From assembly GCA_021793335.1 (NCBI GenBank), contig JAJYSW010000001.1:1-55428 (forward strand): a DNA stretch of 55,428 bases, in the 5' to 3' direction. How positions within the stretch are numbered: position 1 is the first letter of the stretch; each line of letters begins with the position of its first letter. Below are positions 7,836-16,176 of the stretch, piece after piece. The position numbers were made by a program, and so were the translations under genes. The notes under the pieces are model-generated. The model did not search any database, had not been told where the DNA came from, and saw only the letters and a program-made list of their open reading frames with translations. This DNA is from Actinomycetes bacterium (GTDB lineage Bacteria; Actinomycetota; Actinomycetes; Mycobacteriales; Micromonosporaceae).

Positions 7836-8714
7836 ATGCGGATCGTCATGGCCGGATCGAGCGGTTATCTCGGGAGCGCGCTGCGGCGCGCATTGGAAGG
7901 CAGCGACATCGTGCGGCTGGTGCGCCGCACGCCCGGCGACGGCGACGAGATCCAGTGGGACCCCTACCGCGGCCCGCTCGACACCGCCATCCTGGACGGC
8001 GTCGACGCGGTGGTGAACCTGTGCGGGGCCTCCATCGGGGGCCGGCGCTGGAACACCGCCTATAAGCGGCGTCTTCGCGCCAGCCGCGTCATCCCCACGA
8101 AGGTCCTGTCCGAGGCCGTCGCCCGTGCCGGGGTGCCGCTCCTGATCAACGCCTCGGCGGTCGGCTGGTACGGCGACCGGGCCGACGTGCCGGTCGACGA
8201 GCGCACGCCCGCGGCGGCCGATTTCCTCGGGAAGACGGCGCTGGCGTGGGAGACGGCCACGGACCCGGCCCGAGAGGCCGGGGCGCGGGTGGTCAAGCTG
8301 CGCACCGGCCACGTTCTGGGTCCGGGCAGCGAACTGCTGGGCAGGCTGGTACCGACCTATAAGTGGTTCCTCGGCGGACGGTTCGGGAACGGCCGCCAAT
8401 TCGTCCCGTGGATCTCCCTGCGCGACTGGGTCCGGGCCGTCGAATTCCTCATGGACGGGGAGGTGGACGGACCGGTCAACCTGGTCGGCCCGACGCCGGT
8501 GCGGAACCGGGAGTTCACCCGGGCGATCGCCGCGGTGCTGCACCGGCCCGCGCCGTGGATCATTCCCGGCTGGGCGGCGCGGCTGGTCGCGGGCGAGGCG
8601 GCCGTCGAGATGCTGCGCGGCGCCGATGTCAGGCCGAAGGTTCTGGAGTCCTCGGGCTTCGAATACCGTGACCGGTCCGTTCTCGACGCCTTGCAGTGGG
8701 CGCTCGATCGATGA
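7836..8714 (+). CDS. TIGR01777 family NAD(P)-dependent epimerase/oxidoreductase
   Basis: This 292-residue extended-SDR protein begins MRIVMAGSSGYLGSALRRAL, a nucleotide-binding GxxGxxG motif. Further hallmarks of the TIGR01777 (YfcH/SulA-type) family are VNLCGASIGGRRWN, LINASAVGWYGDR and LRTGHVLGPGSELLGRLVP. The C-terminal DUF1731 segment is seen in AAVEMLRGADVRPKVLESSGFEYRD. The exact reaction is unknown. It has its own leaderless-type start and ends in a hairpin shared with the convergent oxidoreductase gene. Confidence 0.92.
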   Translation: MRIVMAGSSGYLGSALRRALEGSDIVRLVRRTPGDGDEIQWDPYRGPLDTAILDGVDAVVNLCGASIGGRRWNTAYKRRLRASRVIPTKVLSEAVARAGVPLLINASAVGWYGDRADVPVDERTPAAADFLGKTALAWETATDPAREAGARVVKLRTGHVLGPGSELLGRLVPTYKWFLGGRFGNGRQFVPWISLRDWVRAVEFLMDGEVDGPVNLVGPTPVRNREFTRAIAAVLHRPAPWIIPGWAARLVAGEAAVEMLRGADVRPKVLESSGFEYRDRSVLDALQWALDR

Positions 8715-8720
8715 GCGCCC
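8698..8720. terminator. Bidirectional hairpin between convergent genes
   Basis: GGGCGCTC and GAGCGCCC pair across a 7-nt loop. The hairpin includes the stop codon of the epimerase gene. No U-tract follows. Confidence 0.45.
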
Positions 8721-8741
8721 GGCCGGGCCCTTCGCGATCGG

Positions 8742-9791
8742 CTACTTCGGGTCGCGGTTCGAGACGGCCGGCGCAGCGCGGACGGGGCGCACGCCGGTCC
8801 CCGGCGGCGTGTTGAGCGTCTCGCCGAGCGCCGCGATGTTGTCGCGCACGGCTTCGGGATCACCGAGACCCTCGACGAACAGGAGCTGGCGGGCCACGCC
8901 GGTCGCCTCGGCGGAGACGGCCAGCCGCTCGGCGACGCGCTCGGCCGATCCGGCCGCGTGCCGGTCGATCATCCAGTCCACATAGGCGGCGTGGTCGCGT
9001 TCGGCACGGCCCGGTCTGAGGCTCACGTACTGGCCGACGCCGCGATTCAGCAGCTCGCTCAGCGTCCGCCGCAGCCGGTCGATGTCCGTCGAGGCCCCGA
9101 TCTGCGCCAGGTGGGTCGATACGTGCTCGGCCCCTTCGGGGTCGCAACCGTGCGCCTCGGCTTCACGCCGCCACGCGCCGATGAGGGCCGCGTGGTCCTC
9201 GTCGGGGGCGTGCATGCCGAGCAGCAGCGGCAGGCCGAGCCGGCCAGCCAGGCGGGCCGTTTCCTCGCTCGTCGCCGCGACCCACACCGGTCGGCCGTTG
9301 CCCGGCGGCATGACGCGCACCGGCAGCACATCGAAGAACTCCCCCGTATGGGAGACCTCCTCTTCGCCGGACAGCCAGTGCACCAGTAGCCGCAGTCCCT
9401 CCTCGAATCCGTGCTCGTACCGGCTCAGGCCGGTGCCGAAGACGTCGAGGTCGATCCACGGGCCGCCGCGTCCGACGCCGAGGCGGAACCTGCCGGGGGC
9501 CAGGGCCTCCAGCATCGCGGTCTCCTCGCCGAGTGCGACCGGGTGCCGGTTGGACAGGACCGCGACCGCGGTCCCCACCTGGATTCGCTCGGTGGCGGCG
9601 AGCAGGTGCGCGGCCATGAGCGTGGCCGAGGGGTTCGCGCCGTATTCGATGAAATGGTGCTCGGCGACCCAGACCCCGCCGAATCCGCCGGTCTCGGCGG
9701 CCTTGGCGTGGCCGACCAGGCGCCGCAGGGTCTCGCCGGGGCTGACGCCGGGGAACACGCCGCCGAGCAGGAACAGGTCATGTGCGGTCAC
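8742..9791 (-). CDS. Luciferase-like monooxygenase (LLM class flavin-dependent oxidoreductase)
   Basis: This 349-residue TIM-barrel protein of the bacterial luciferase/F420 superfamily has GGFGGVWVAEHHF, NPSATLMAAHLLAATERIQVGTAVAVL, HPVALGEETAMLEALAPGRFRLGVGRG and a late PVWVAATSEETARLAGRLG segment. Members use FMNH2 or F420; the cofactor and substrate cannot be told here. I prefer GTG 9791 (M-T-A-H-D-L) because GGAG lies about 7 nt upstream. ATG 9815 (M-A-R-S-T-E-S) is an in-frame alternative without a visible ribosome-binding site. It converges with the epimerase gene and has no operon partner. Confidence 0.88.
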   Translation of the reverse strand: MTAHDLFLLGGVFPGVSPGETLRRLVGHAKAAETGGFGGVWVAEHHFIEYGANPSATLMAAHLLAATERIQVGTAVAVLSNRHPVALGEETAMLEALAPGRFRLGVGRGGPWIDLDVFGTGLSRYEHGFEEGLRLLVHWLSGEEEVSHTGEFFDVLPVRVMPPGNGRPVWVAATSEETARLAGRLGLPLLLGMHAPDEDHAALIGAWRREAEAHGCDPEGAEHVSTHLAQIGASTDIDRLRRTLSELLNRGVGQYVSLRPGRAERDHAAYVDWMIDRHAAGSAERVAERLAVSAEATGVARQLLFVEGLGDPEAVRDNIAALGETLNTPPGTGVRPVRAAPAVSNRDPK

Positions 9792-9921
9792 GGGGGACTC
9801 CGTCGAACGTGCCATGGCGGCGGGAGCGCCGCGCCGCCGGTCCGGGGCGTCGCTCGCGCCCCGTGCCCCCACGGTTCCATACCGGACCGCAGCGGGCAAG
9901 CACCAGTGTGGCGCACGCTGC

Positions 9922-9951
9922 AAGGGGCGCTCCCGGTCGGGAGCGCCCCTT
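9922..9951. terminator. Strong hairpin terminator downstream of the DAHP synthase gene
   Basis: A perfect 13-bp stem, 9922-9934 with 9939-9951, encloses the loop GGTC. T residues flank it on both strands, so it can act in either direction. It sits 28 nt beyond the DAHP synthase stop. Confidence 0.75.
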
Positions 9952-9979
9952 TCGGCGATGTCGGTCGTCGGACCGGTCG

Positions 9980-11362
9980 TCAGTGCCGCAGCATCTCGGC
10001 GACGAGGAAGGCCAGTTCCAGCGACTGCTGTGTGTTCAGGCGCGGGTCGCAGGCCGTCTCGTAGCGGTGGGAGAGCTGGTCGTCGCGGATCTCCTGGGCG
10101 CCGCCGACGCATTCGGTGACGTCTTCGCCGGTCAGCTCGATGTGGATGCCGCCGGGGTGGGTCCCCGCCTTGCGGTGCACTTCGAAGAAGCCGAGGACCT
10201 CATCGACGACATGGTCGAACGCGCGGGTCTTGTAGCCCGAGGCGGACTCGTACGTGTTGCCGTGCATCGGGTCGCACTGCCACACGACCTTGCGGCCGGC
10301 GGCCTCGACCTTCTCGATGATCGGCGGCAGGACCGTGCGGACGTTCTGGTGGCCCATGCGCGTGATGATCACGAGCTTGCCGGGGAGGTTGTCCGGGTTG
10401 AGCTTGCTGCACGTCTCGACGACCTGCTCGGGCGTCGCCGTCGGGCCGATCTTGCAGCCGATGGGGTTGGCCAGACGCGACAGGAAGTCGATGTGGGCGC
10501 CGTCCAGTTGGCGGGTCCGCTCGCCGTTCCACAGCATGTGCCCGGACAGGCCGTAGGCCTTGCCGTCGAAGATGCGGGTCAGGGCACGGTCGTACTCGAT
10601 CGCGAGCATCTCGTGGGAGGCGTACACGTCGGCGGTGTGGAGGGCCTCGTCCTCGACCCCGCAGGCGGCCATGAAGGCGACGGCGCGGTCGATCTCGCGG
10701 CCGATGGCCTCGTAGCGCTCGCCGGCCGCCGAGTTGCGGACGAAGTCCTTGTTCCAGTGGTGGACGGACTGGAGGTCGGCCAGGCCGCCCTTGAGGTAGG
10801 CGCGGATCATGTTCATCGCCGCGGCGGCGTTGGCGTAGGCGCGGATCATCCGCTGCGGGTCGCACACCCGCGCTTCCTCGGTGGCTTCGATGGAGTTGAA
10901 CATGTCGCCGCGGTAGACCGGCAGGCCGAGCGCATCGGTGAGCTTGGAGCGCGGCTTGGAGTACTGCCCGGCCACGCGGCCGACCTTGACGACCGGCAGG
11001 GAGGCGCCGTAGGTGAGCACGACGGCCATCTGCAGGAGGGTGCGCATGTTCGCGAGCACGTGCTGCTCGGTGTTGTCCAGGAACGTCTCGGCGCAGTCGC
11101 CGCCCTGGAGGAGGAAGGCACGGCCTTCGCAGACTTCGGCGAGCTGGCGGCGGAGGTGGTCGACCTCATAGGGTGCGACGATCGGCGGGACACCCGCGAG
11201 CACCCCGGTCACTTCCTCGACTTCAGCGTAGTCGGGCCACGGAGGAACCTGCTCCCTCGGCAAGTTCCGCCAGGCGTCGAGCTGATAACGCTCGGCTTCC
11301 TCCGCGTCGGCGACGACGGGAACGAGACCAGGATTTCGCAGATCATGCCATTGGCGGTTCAC
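9980..11362 (-). CDS. aroG: Class II 3-deoxy-7-phosphoheptulonate (DAHP) synthase
   Basis: It condenses phosphoenolpyruvate and erythrose-4-phosphate in the first shikimate step. The 460-residue protein is the plant/mycobacterial class II type. It starts M-N-R-Q-W-H-D-L-R-N-P and has LLQGGDCAETF, VVKVGRVAGQYSKPRS, RMIRAYANAAAAMNMIRAY, HMLWNGERTRQLDGAHIDF, WQCDPMHGN and GGIHIELTGEDVTECVGG. These include the metal and phosphate ligands (Cys, His, Glu, Asp). GTG 11362 is preceded by TAGGAT-N6 with no ribosome-binding site, so the mRNA is probably leaderless. It is a single-gene unit ending in a strong hairpin and diverges from the folate pair. Confidence 0.96.
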   Translation of the reverse strand: MNRQWHDLRNPGLVPVVADAEEAERYQLDAWRNLPREQVPPWPDYAEVEEVTGVLAGVPPIVAPYEVDHLRRQLAEVCEGRAFLLQGGDCAETFLDNTEQHVLANMRTLLQMAVVLTYGASLPVVKVGRVAGQYSKPRSKLTDALGLPVYRGDMFNSIEATEEARVCDPQRMIRAYANAAAAMNMIRAYLKGGLADLQSVHHWNKDFVRNSAAGERYEAIGREIDRAVAFMAACGVEDEALHTADVYASHEMLAIEYDRALTRIFDGKAYGLSGHMLWNGERTRQLDGAHIDFLSRLANPIGCKIGPTATPEQVVETCSKLNPDNLPGKLVIITRMGHQNVRTVLPPIIEKVEAAGRKVVWQCDPMHGNTYESASGYKTRAFDHVVDEVLGFFEVHRKAGTHPGGIHIELTGEDVTECVGGAQEIRDDQLSHRYETACDPRLNTQQSLELAFLVAEMLRH

Positions 11363-11368
11363 GCTGCA

Positions 11369-11374
11369 ATCCTA
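11369..11374 (-). promoter_or_regulatory. -10 hexamer of a leaderless DAHP synthase promoter
   Basis: TAGGAT on the minus strand lies exactly 6 nt before the GTG at 11362. No Shine-Dalgarno is seen. Confidence 0.5.
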
Positions 11375-11519
11375 CTTGGGGATCTCGGGCGTGTACAAAG
11401 CCGTTTCGGCCGTCTCAGTGAGTGAGCCCAGGCACGCGAGGAGTATTCGCCTTCAGGGAAGTCGCACGCGACACGCCACAACCGGACGGTCACGGACATC
11501 CCACCTTTCGGAACACGTC

Positions 11520-11525
11520 TACGCT
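11520..11525 (+). promoter_or_regulatory. -10 hexamer of a leaderless promoter for the cyclodeaminase-folD pair
   Basis: TACGCT lies exactly 6 nt (GAGCCG) before the GTG at 11532. No Shine-Dalgarno is present. Confidence 0.55.
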
Positions 11526-11531
11526 GAGCCG

Positions 11532-12155
11532 GTGCGCAAAACGACGATTGAAGACTGGCTGACCGACCTCGCCTCGGAGCTTCCCGCCCCCGGCGGCGGC
11601 GCGGCGGCGGGCATGAGCGCGGCGACCGGCGCGGCCCTGGTGTCGATGGTGTGCAACCTGACGGTGGGGAAGCCGAAGTTCGCCGAACACGAGGAGGTCA
11701 TGCGCGAGGCGCTGGCCGAGGCCGAACGGCTCCGCGTCGAGGCGCTGGGCCTCGCCGAGGACGACGCGGAGGCCTTCTCGGGCGTGATGGCGGCCTATAA
11801 GCTCCCGAAGGGCACCGAGGAGGAGCGGGCCGCCCGCACCGCGGCGATCCAGGCCGGACTGGCCGAGGCCGCCGCAGTGCCGCTCGCCGTGGCGAAGGTC
11901 GCGGCACAGGTCGTCCGCGTCTCGGGCCGCATCCTCGACGGCTCGAACCCGAACGTGCTCTCGGACGTGGCCGTGGCCGCGTCGAGCGCGAAGTCGGCCC
12001 TGGAATCGGCGGCGCTGAACGTCGACATCAACCTGGCGTCGATCAAGGACGCCGAGGTGCGCGAACGGCTGGCGAGCGAGCTCAACGAGGCGCTCCAGGC
12101 GAAAGTGCAGGCCGAGGCGATCATGCAGGCCGTGGCGAAGAGGATCAGATCATGA
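11532..12155 (+). CDS. FTCD-type cyclodeaminase/methenyl-THF cyclohydrolase
   Basis: This 207-residue, mostly helical protein belongs to the formiminotransferase-cyclodeaminase C-terminal domain family, which includes the stand-alone methenyl-tetrahydrofolate cyclohydrolase FchA. Family motifs are ELPAPGGGAAAGMSAATGAALVSMVCNLT at the N-terminus (read in two parts, residues ~15-43) and DGSNPNVLSDVAVAASSAKSALESAALNV near residues 140-170. There is no formiminotransferase domain, so deamination of formimino-THF is not the only option; hydrolysis of 5,10-methenyl-THF is plausible. GTG 11532 is chosen for the leaderless -10. The stop overlaps the FolD ATG (ATGA), so the two are translationally coupled and probably act on the same cofactor. 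Confidence 0.85.
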   Translation: MRKTTIEDWLTDLASELPAPGGGAAAGMSAATGAALVSMVCNLTVGKPKFAEHEEVMREALAEAERLRVEALGLAEDDAEAFSGVMAAYKLPKGTEEERAARTAAIQAGLAEAAAVPLAVAKVAAQVVRVSGRILDGSNPNVLSDVAVAASSAKSALESAALNVDINLASIKDAEVRERLASELNEALQAKVQAEAIMQAVAKRIRS

Positions 12156-13006
12156 GAGAAATCGACGGGCGCGCGGCCGCGAAGGCGCTGCGCGAAGAGG
12201 TCGGCGAAGCGGCCGGGCGGCTCCGGGAGGCGGGTGTCGTGCCGACGCTCGCGGTCGTGGTGCCGACCGACGACGAGGGCACCGCCTGGTACGTGCGCTC
12301 CATCGCGAAGACCGCCGACAAGGTCGGGCTGCGGTGCCGCATCGAGCGCCTGGAGCAGCCGGGACGGGACGACATCGTCGCGAAGCTCCAAGAGCTCTCG
12401 GCCGACCCGGAGGTACACGGCGTCATCTGCCAGACGCCGCTGCCGGAGGGCGTGCAGCTGGCCGACCTGGGCGGCCACATCGACCCGCGCAAGGACATCG
12501 ACGGCGCGAACCCGCAGAGCCTCGGGCGGCTGGCGGCCGGACTGCGGACATGGGCCCCGGCGACGTCGGCGGCGGTGTTGGAGCTGCTGCGCCGCCAGGG
12601 CGTGGCGCTCAACGGCGCCCGCGCGGTGGTGGTCGGCCGCTCGACCGTGGTCGGCAAGCCCGCGGCGCTGCTGCTGCTGGCCGAATCGGCGACGGTCACG
12701 GTGTGCCACTCGCGCACCAAGGACCTCGCGGCGGTGTGCCGGGAGGCGGACGTGCTGGTGGCGGCGGTGGGACGCGCACGGATGATCGGCGCAGAGTTCG
12801 TCAGGCCCGGCGCGGTCGTGATCGACGTCGGCACGAACCCGACGCCGGACGGCGGTCTGGTCGGCGACGTCGACTATGAGACGGTGGCGCCGCTCGCAGG
12901 CGCGATCACCCCGGTCCCCGGCGGGGTCGGGCCGGTGACGACGATGCTGCTGCTGCGGAACACGGTCGAGGCCGCCGAGCTCGCGACGGCGGTCGGCAGC
13001 CCTTGA
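12152..13006 (+). CDS. FolD-family methylenetetrahydrofolate dehydrogenase lacking the cyclohydrolase lysine
   Basis: This 284-residue FolD homologue interconverts methylene- and methenyl-THF. The NADP-binding half is normal: VVGRSTVVGKPAALLL (about 160-175), VIDVGTN and AITPVPGGVGPVTT. In the catalytic half the substrate Tyr is present (Y47) but the position four residues later, a catalytic Lys in normal FolD (human K56, E. coli K54), is Ile51. Gln94 in the QTPLP motif and Asp117 in KDIDG are kept, whereas the usual PCTPxG motif reads PATSAA (136-141). Known Lys substitutions in human MTHFD abolish cyclohydrolase activity but leave dehydrogenase activity. The overlapping upstream FTCD-type gene could supply the missing step. 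Because of these changes, folD is not a safe symbol for it. Confidence 0.88.
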   Translation: MREIDGRAAAKALREEVGEAAGRLREAGVVPTLAVVVPTDDEGTAWYVRSIAKTADKVGLRCRIERLEQPGRDDIVAKLQELSADPEVHGVICQTPLPEGVQLADLGGHIDPRKDIDGANPQSLGRLAAGLRTWAPATSAAVLELLRRQGVALNGARAVVVGRSTVVGKPAALLLLAESATVTVCHSRTKDLAAVCREADVLVAAVGRARMIGAEFVRPGAVVIDVGTNPTPDGGLVGDVDYETVAPLAGAITPVPGGVGPVTTMLLLRNTVEAAELATAVGSP

Positions 13007-13354
13007 GCGGCCGCGCGGGACTTCGGACCGATCGGGGCGAGGAGCGAACACTTCACCGAAGTGACGGATACCCGACAGACGGGATCGGCTACTCAGCGTA
13101 ATCTCAAAGATCCGCGGCGCTGATGCGATCCGGCCGAGGCCGGGACGACCGCGGTGCCCGGCCGAAAGCGCGCTGCGCCGGGCGGCCGGCCTTGAGCCGC
13201 CGGGGAGCTGATCGCGATGAACGTGAGGTCGGCAGGCTGCGGGAGCCCGCCGACGCCCCTGGAAAAGCCGTTGGCGCGCCCGGTCCGTCAGACCGGGCGC
13301 GCCAATGGTGTGTCTTGAGCGCGGCCGGCCCCGGCGGGACCGGCCCGTCGGGGC
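13007..13354. other. Intergenic region between convergent folD-like and pfk genes
   Basis: These 348 nt contain no open frame with convincing codon use. The only clear element is the long hairpin at 13271-13305. Confidence 0.6.
13271..13305. terminator. Bidirectional terminator hairpin between folD-like and pfk genes
   Basis: A perfect 15-bp stem (13271-13285 with 13291-13305) has a CGTCA loop. It lies between two convergent genes. There is no strong U-tract, as is usual for actinobacterial terminators. Confidence 0.7.
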
Positions 13355-14383
13355 TCACACCCCGAAGAAGACCTCGGCGTCACGGTAGCGTTCGACCGGG
13401 ACGACCTTGAGCACATCGGTGCCCTCGTGGATCGGGATGCGGACGATGTTCGTGCCCTGGAGCGCCATCATCTTGCCGAAGTCGCCGTCGTTCACGGCGG
13501 CGGCGGCCTCCAGACCGAGGCGGGTCGCCAGGACCCGGTCGAACGCGGTCGGCGTGCCGCCGCGCTGGAGGTGGCCCAGAACGATCGCGCGGGTCTCCGA
13601 ACCGGTGCGCTTCTTGATCTCGTCGGCGACCCAGTCGCCCACGCCGCCGAGCTTGACGTGGCCGAACGCGTCGACCTCGCCGTCTTTGAGCTGCATCTCG
13701 CCGCCCTTGGCGATGGCGCCCTCGGAGACGGCGACGATGGTCGACTTGCCGGCGTCCATGCGGTCCTTGACGAAGTCGGACACCCGCTGCATGTCGAACT
13801 CGACCTCGGGGATGAGCACCACGTTGGCGCCGCCGGCGATGCCGGCGTGCAGGGTCATCCAACCGGCGTGTCGGCCCATGACCTCGACGACGATGCAGCG
13901 GTCGTGCGACTCGGCGGTGGTCCACAGCCGGTCGATCGCCTCGGTGGCGATGTTGACGGCGGTGTCGAAGCCGAAGGTGTAATCGGTGCCCGACAGGTCG
14001 TTGTCGATGGTCTTCGGGACGCCAACGCAGTTGACGCCGTCGGCGGTCAGCTTCGTGGCCACGCCCAGGGTGTCCTCGCCGCCGATGGCGATCAGCGCGT
14101 CGACGCCCAGGTCCGCCATGTTCTTCTTGATCGCCTCGACCGCACCCTCCATCTTGTAGGGGTTGGTGCGGGAGGAGTGGAGGATCGTGCCGCCCTTGTC
14201 GAGGATGCCTTCGACGGTGTCCCAGTCCAACGGCTGCGTGATGCCTTCGATCGGGCCCCTCCAGCCGTAGCGGAAGCCCACGAACTCGTGACCGTATTCC
14301 TTGGTTCCTTTGCGGACCGCGGCGCGGATGACCGCGTTGAGACCGGGGCAGTCGCCGCCGCCGGTGAGCACGCCAATGCGCAT
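13355..14383 (-). CDS. 6-phosphofructokinase, predicted pyrophosphate-dependent
   Basis: This 342-residue PFK of the actinobacterial type phosphorylates fructose-6-phosphate. Motifs are VLTGGGDCPGLNAVIR, GGEDT (101-105), PKTIDND (123-129) and MGRHAGWMTLHAG. In E. coli numbering, residues 104 and 124 decide the phosphoryl donor: Gly/Gly favours ATP, Asp/Lys favours pyrophosphate. Here they are Asp104 and Lys124, as in the Amycolatopsis methanolica PPi-PFK, whereas Streptomyces ATP-PFKs read GGEGT. PPi use is thus inferred from two residues. ATG 14383 has AGGGAG upstream. The gene is monocistronic and converges on the folate pair. Confidence 0.93.
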   Translation of the reverse strand: MRIGVLTGGGDCPGLNAVIRAAVRKGTKEYGHEFVGFRYGWRGPIEGITQPLDWDTVEGILDKGGTILHSSRTNPYKMEGAVEAIKKNMADLGVDALIAIGGEDTLGVATKLTADGVNCVGVPKTIDNDLSGTDYTFGFDTAVNIATEAIDRLWTTAESHDRCIVVEVMGRHAGWMTLHAGIAGGANVVLIPEVEFDMQRVSDFVKDRMDAGKSTIVAVSEGAIAKGGEMQLKDGEVDAFGHVKLGGVGDWVADEIKKRTGSETRAIVLGHLQRGGTPTAFDRVLATRLGLEAAAAVNDGDFGKMMALQGTNIVRIPIHEGTDVLKVVPVERYRDAEVFFGV

Positions 14384-14523
14384 GCGTCGTACTCCCTAGA
14401 GTGAGATCTGTCAACTGGGCGGCTTCATTGCCGAAACTGCACTCAGCCTATCTCGGCACTTCGCGGCGGAGGGGCGGGGCCGTGGAAGCCGTGGCGCATC
14501 GGCCGGGGCGGCTTCGGGTCCGG

Positions 14524-15066
14524 TCAGCGCCGACCGAGCACGGGACGTTCCCTGCGAGCGGCCTCCAGGCACTGCCAGCGGGCGAGGTTGAGCTTGGCGT
14601 CGGTCAGTGCGTCGTGGAGATCGGCGTCGGGAGCGACGGGCAGTTCCGGTCGGTTCAGATCGTCCCAGCGCTGGCGCAGGTCCTTGGTCATTCGCGGCAG
14701 AGCGCGCGGCAGTTCCGGCATGGCGCCCCACAGCTGCGCGAACACCACGTGATCGTAGGCCCCGTACCAGGCCCACAGCTCGATGCGCTCCCCCGGGTGC
14801 GAACCGGTCTTCTTGCGCACCGGCGAGACCAGGAATTCGTATAGCTCGTCGCGGATGGTCGCGCGGTCCTTCCATAGCGGACTGGCCGGCCCGGGGAGCT
14901 TATCGAGTACATTGCGCCGCACCCACTCTATGGCCCTGGAGGGATCGAATTCCGTGGAGACGGCGTAATACTCGCGACCGAGTTCGTCCACGACGCCGAT
15001 GGAGACCAGGTCGATGGTGCGCCCGTCCTCGATGAACTCGCAGTCGTAGAAGTATCGATACGCCAC
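14524..15066 (-). CDS. 3'-to-5' exoribonuclease, Rv2179c/AS-type DEDDh
   Basis: This 180-residue single-domain nuclease starts V-A-Y-R-Y-F-Y-D-C-E-F-I-E-D, the ExoI motif with the metal-binding Asp and Glu. LVSIGVVDELGREYYAVS follows. ExoII lies around WAWYGAYDHVVFAQLWGAM, and ExoIII around LHDALTDAKLNLARWQC with the His and Asp. This matches the mycobacterial Rv2179c family of RNA 3'-exonucleases that degrade single-stranded overhangs. I chose GTG 15066 because AAAGG lies about 8 nt upstream. An in-frame ATG at 15081 is possible, and longer extensions do not look coding. Confidence 0.88.
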   Translation of the reverse strand: MAYRYFYDCEFIEDGRTIDLVSIGVVDELGREYYAVSTEFDPSRAIEWVRRNVLDKLPGPASPLWKDRATIRDELYEFLVSPVRKKTGSHPGERIELWAWYGAYDHVVFAQLWGAMPELPRALPRMTKDLRQRWDDLNRPELPVAPDADLHDALTDAKLNLARWQCLEAARRERPVLGRR

Positions 15067-15391
15067 GCATCGGCCTTTCATAGGATCTCGGGCGGCGGCT
15101 GCAGACCTCGGTGGCCCTCGCCCGTATGTCGCCGGACTCGGGTCGACGCTACGCCATACGATCTTATAGCCGATATCTGACCTCCCGAGCCGACCACGAG
15201 CCATCCGGTATCGGACATTACATGATAAAACACCCATATATGTTCGCACATTCGGTCGAGCGACAATCGTTCCATCTGAACACACGCCCCAACGGAGAGT
15301 GAAGTTTCATGCAATAGGCCCTGTACAACGACGGAAAAGACAGCGATCATCGGAGGGAACCCGGACCGGTCCCACCGAAAGGGGAAGAACC
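15067..15391. other. Divergent intergenic region between exoribonuclease and crp-like genes
   Basis: This AT-richer 325-nt spacer lies between divergent genes and must hold both promoters. I see no clear TGTGA-N6-TCACA Crp site and no credible small gene; a 63-codon frame at 15111-15302 lacks typical codon bias. Confidence 0.5.
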
Positions 15392-16084
15392 ATGGGTGTC
15401 AACCCATCTGAAGACCCGCTAGCAGGCGTCGCCATGTTCGCCGGCCTCGACCCGCAGGCCCGGCGCAAGATCGCCGACGTGGCGGTACCCCGCCACTATC
15501 GTCGAGGGCGCCTGCTGTTCTTCGAAGGCGAGGCAGGCGAGTCTTTGATCATGATCCGTTCGGGGGCGGTGAGCGTCTTCCGCACCGCCGCGACCGGCGA
15601 GCGGGCGATGCTGCACGTCGCGCGCGCTCCCGAGGTCCTCGGTGAGGTGTCGCTACTGGACGGATCGCCGCGTTCGGCCTCGGCGGAGGCGCTGGAGGAG
15701 ACCTCGGCACTGGCGCTGGCCCGCTCATCGTTCCTGGAACTGGTCCACGGCAGCCCCAAGATGCTGGACGCGGTGCTGCGATCGATGGGCATGATCGTCC
15801 GCCGCCTCACCGAGCAGTCCTCGGACCACGTGTTCCTCGATCTTCCAGGGCGGGTGGCGAAGACACTGGTGCGGCTGGCCGAGCAGCACTCCTCCCCCAT
15901 GACGACCATCGAGCTGAACCAGACACAACTGGCCGAGATGGCCGGCGGCTCACGCCAGAGCGTCAACCAGGCGATCGGGATCTTCGCCAACCGCGGCTGG
16001 CTGCGGACCGAGGGACGCAAGATCGTCGTCGTGGACCTGGCCGCACTGCGTCGCAGGGCGGGCTTCGGCGGGGGCGAAGGATGA
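15392..16084 (+). CDS. Crp/Fnr-family transcriptional regulator
   Basis: The product has 230 residues. The N-terminal cyclic-nucleotide-binding beta-roll spans about residues 10-120 and keeps the phosphate-binding pattern LGEVSLLDGSPRSAS, with the Glu and Arg used to bind cAMP. A dimerisation helix follows (LDAVLRSMGMIVRRLTEQ), then a C-terminal winged helix with LNQTQLAEMAGGSRQSVNQAI. There are no Fnr-type cysteines. ATG 15392 has AAAGGGGAAG upstream. It could be a cAMP-responsive global regulator like mycobacterial Crp, but no target site is visible in the window. It converges with the acyltransferase gene. Confidence 0.92.
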   Translation: MGVNPSEDPLAGVAMFAGLDPQARRKIADVAVPRHYRRGRLLFFEGEAGESLIMIRSGAVSVFRTAATGERAMLHVARAPEVLGEVSLLDGSPRSASAEALEETSALALARSSFLELVHGSPKMLDAVLRSMGMIVRRLTEQSSDHVFLDLPGRVAKTLVRLAEQHSSPMTTIELNQTQLAEMAGGSRQSVNQAIGIFANRGWLRTEGRKIVVVDLAALRRRAGFGGGEG

Positions 16085-16176
16085 GTCGCGACGGCGTGCG
16101 CCGAGGGACCGACCCGGCGATGCGGCTCAACGCTCCACGAGAATGACGGAGACGAGAAGGGCACGCCCGTCCGGGT

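Noticed and set aside
15299..15391. Upstream extension of the Crp-family gene to 15299
   Set aside because: The ATG at 15392 has a strong AAAGGGGAAG site and gives the family-typical N-terminus; the extension has untypical codons.
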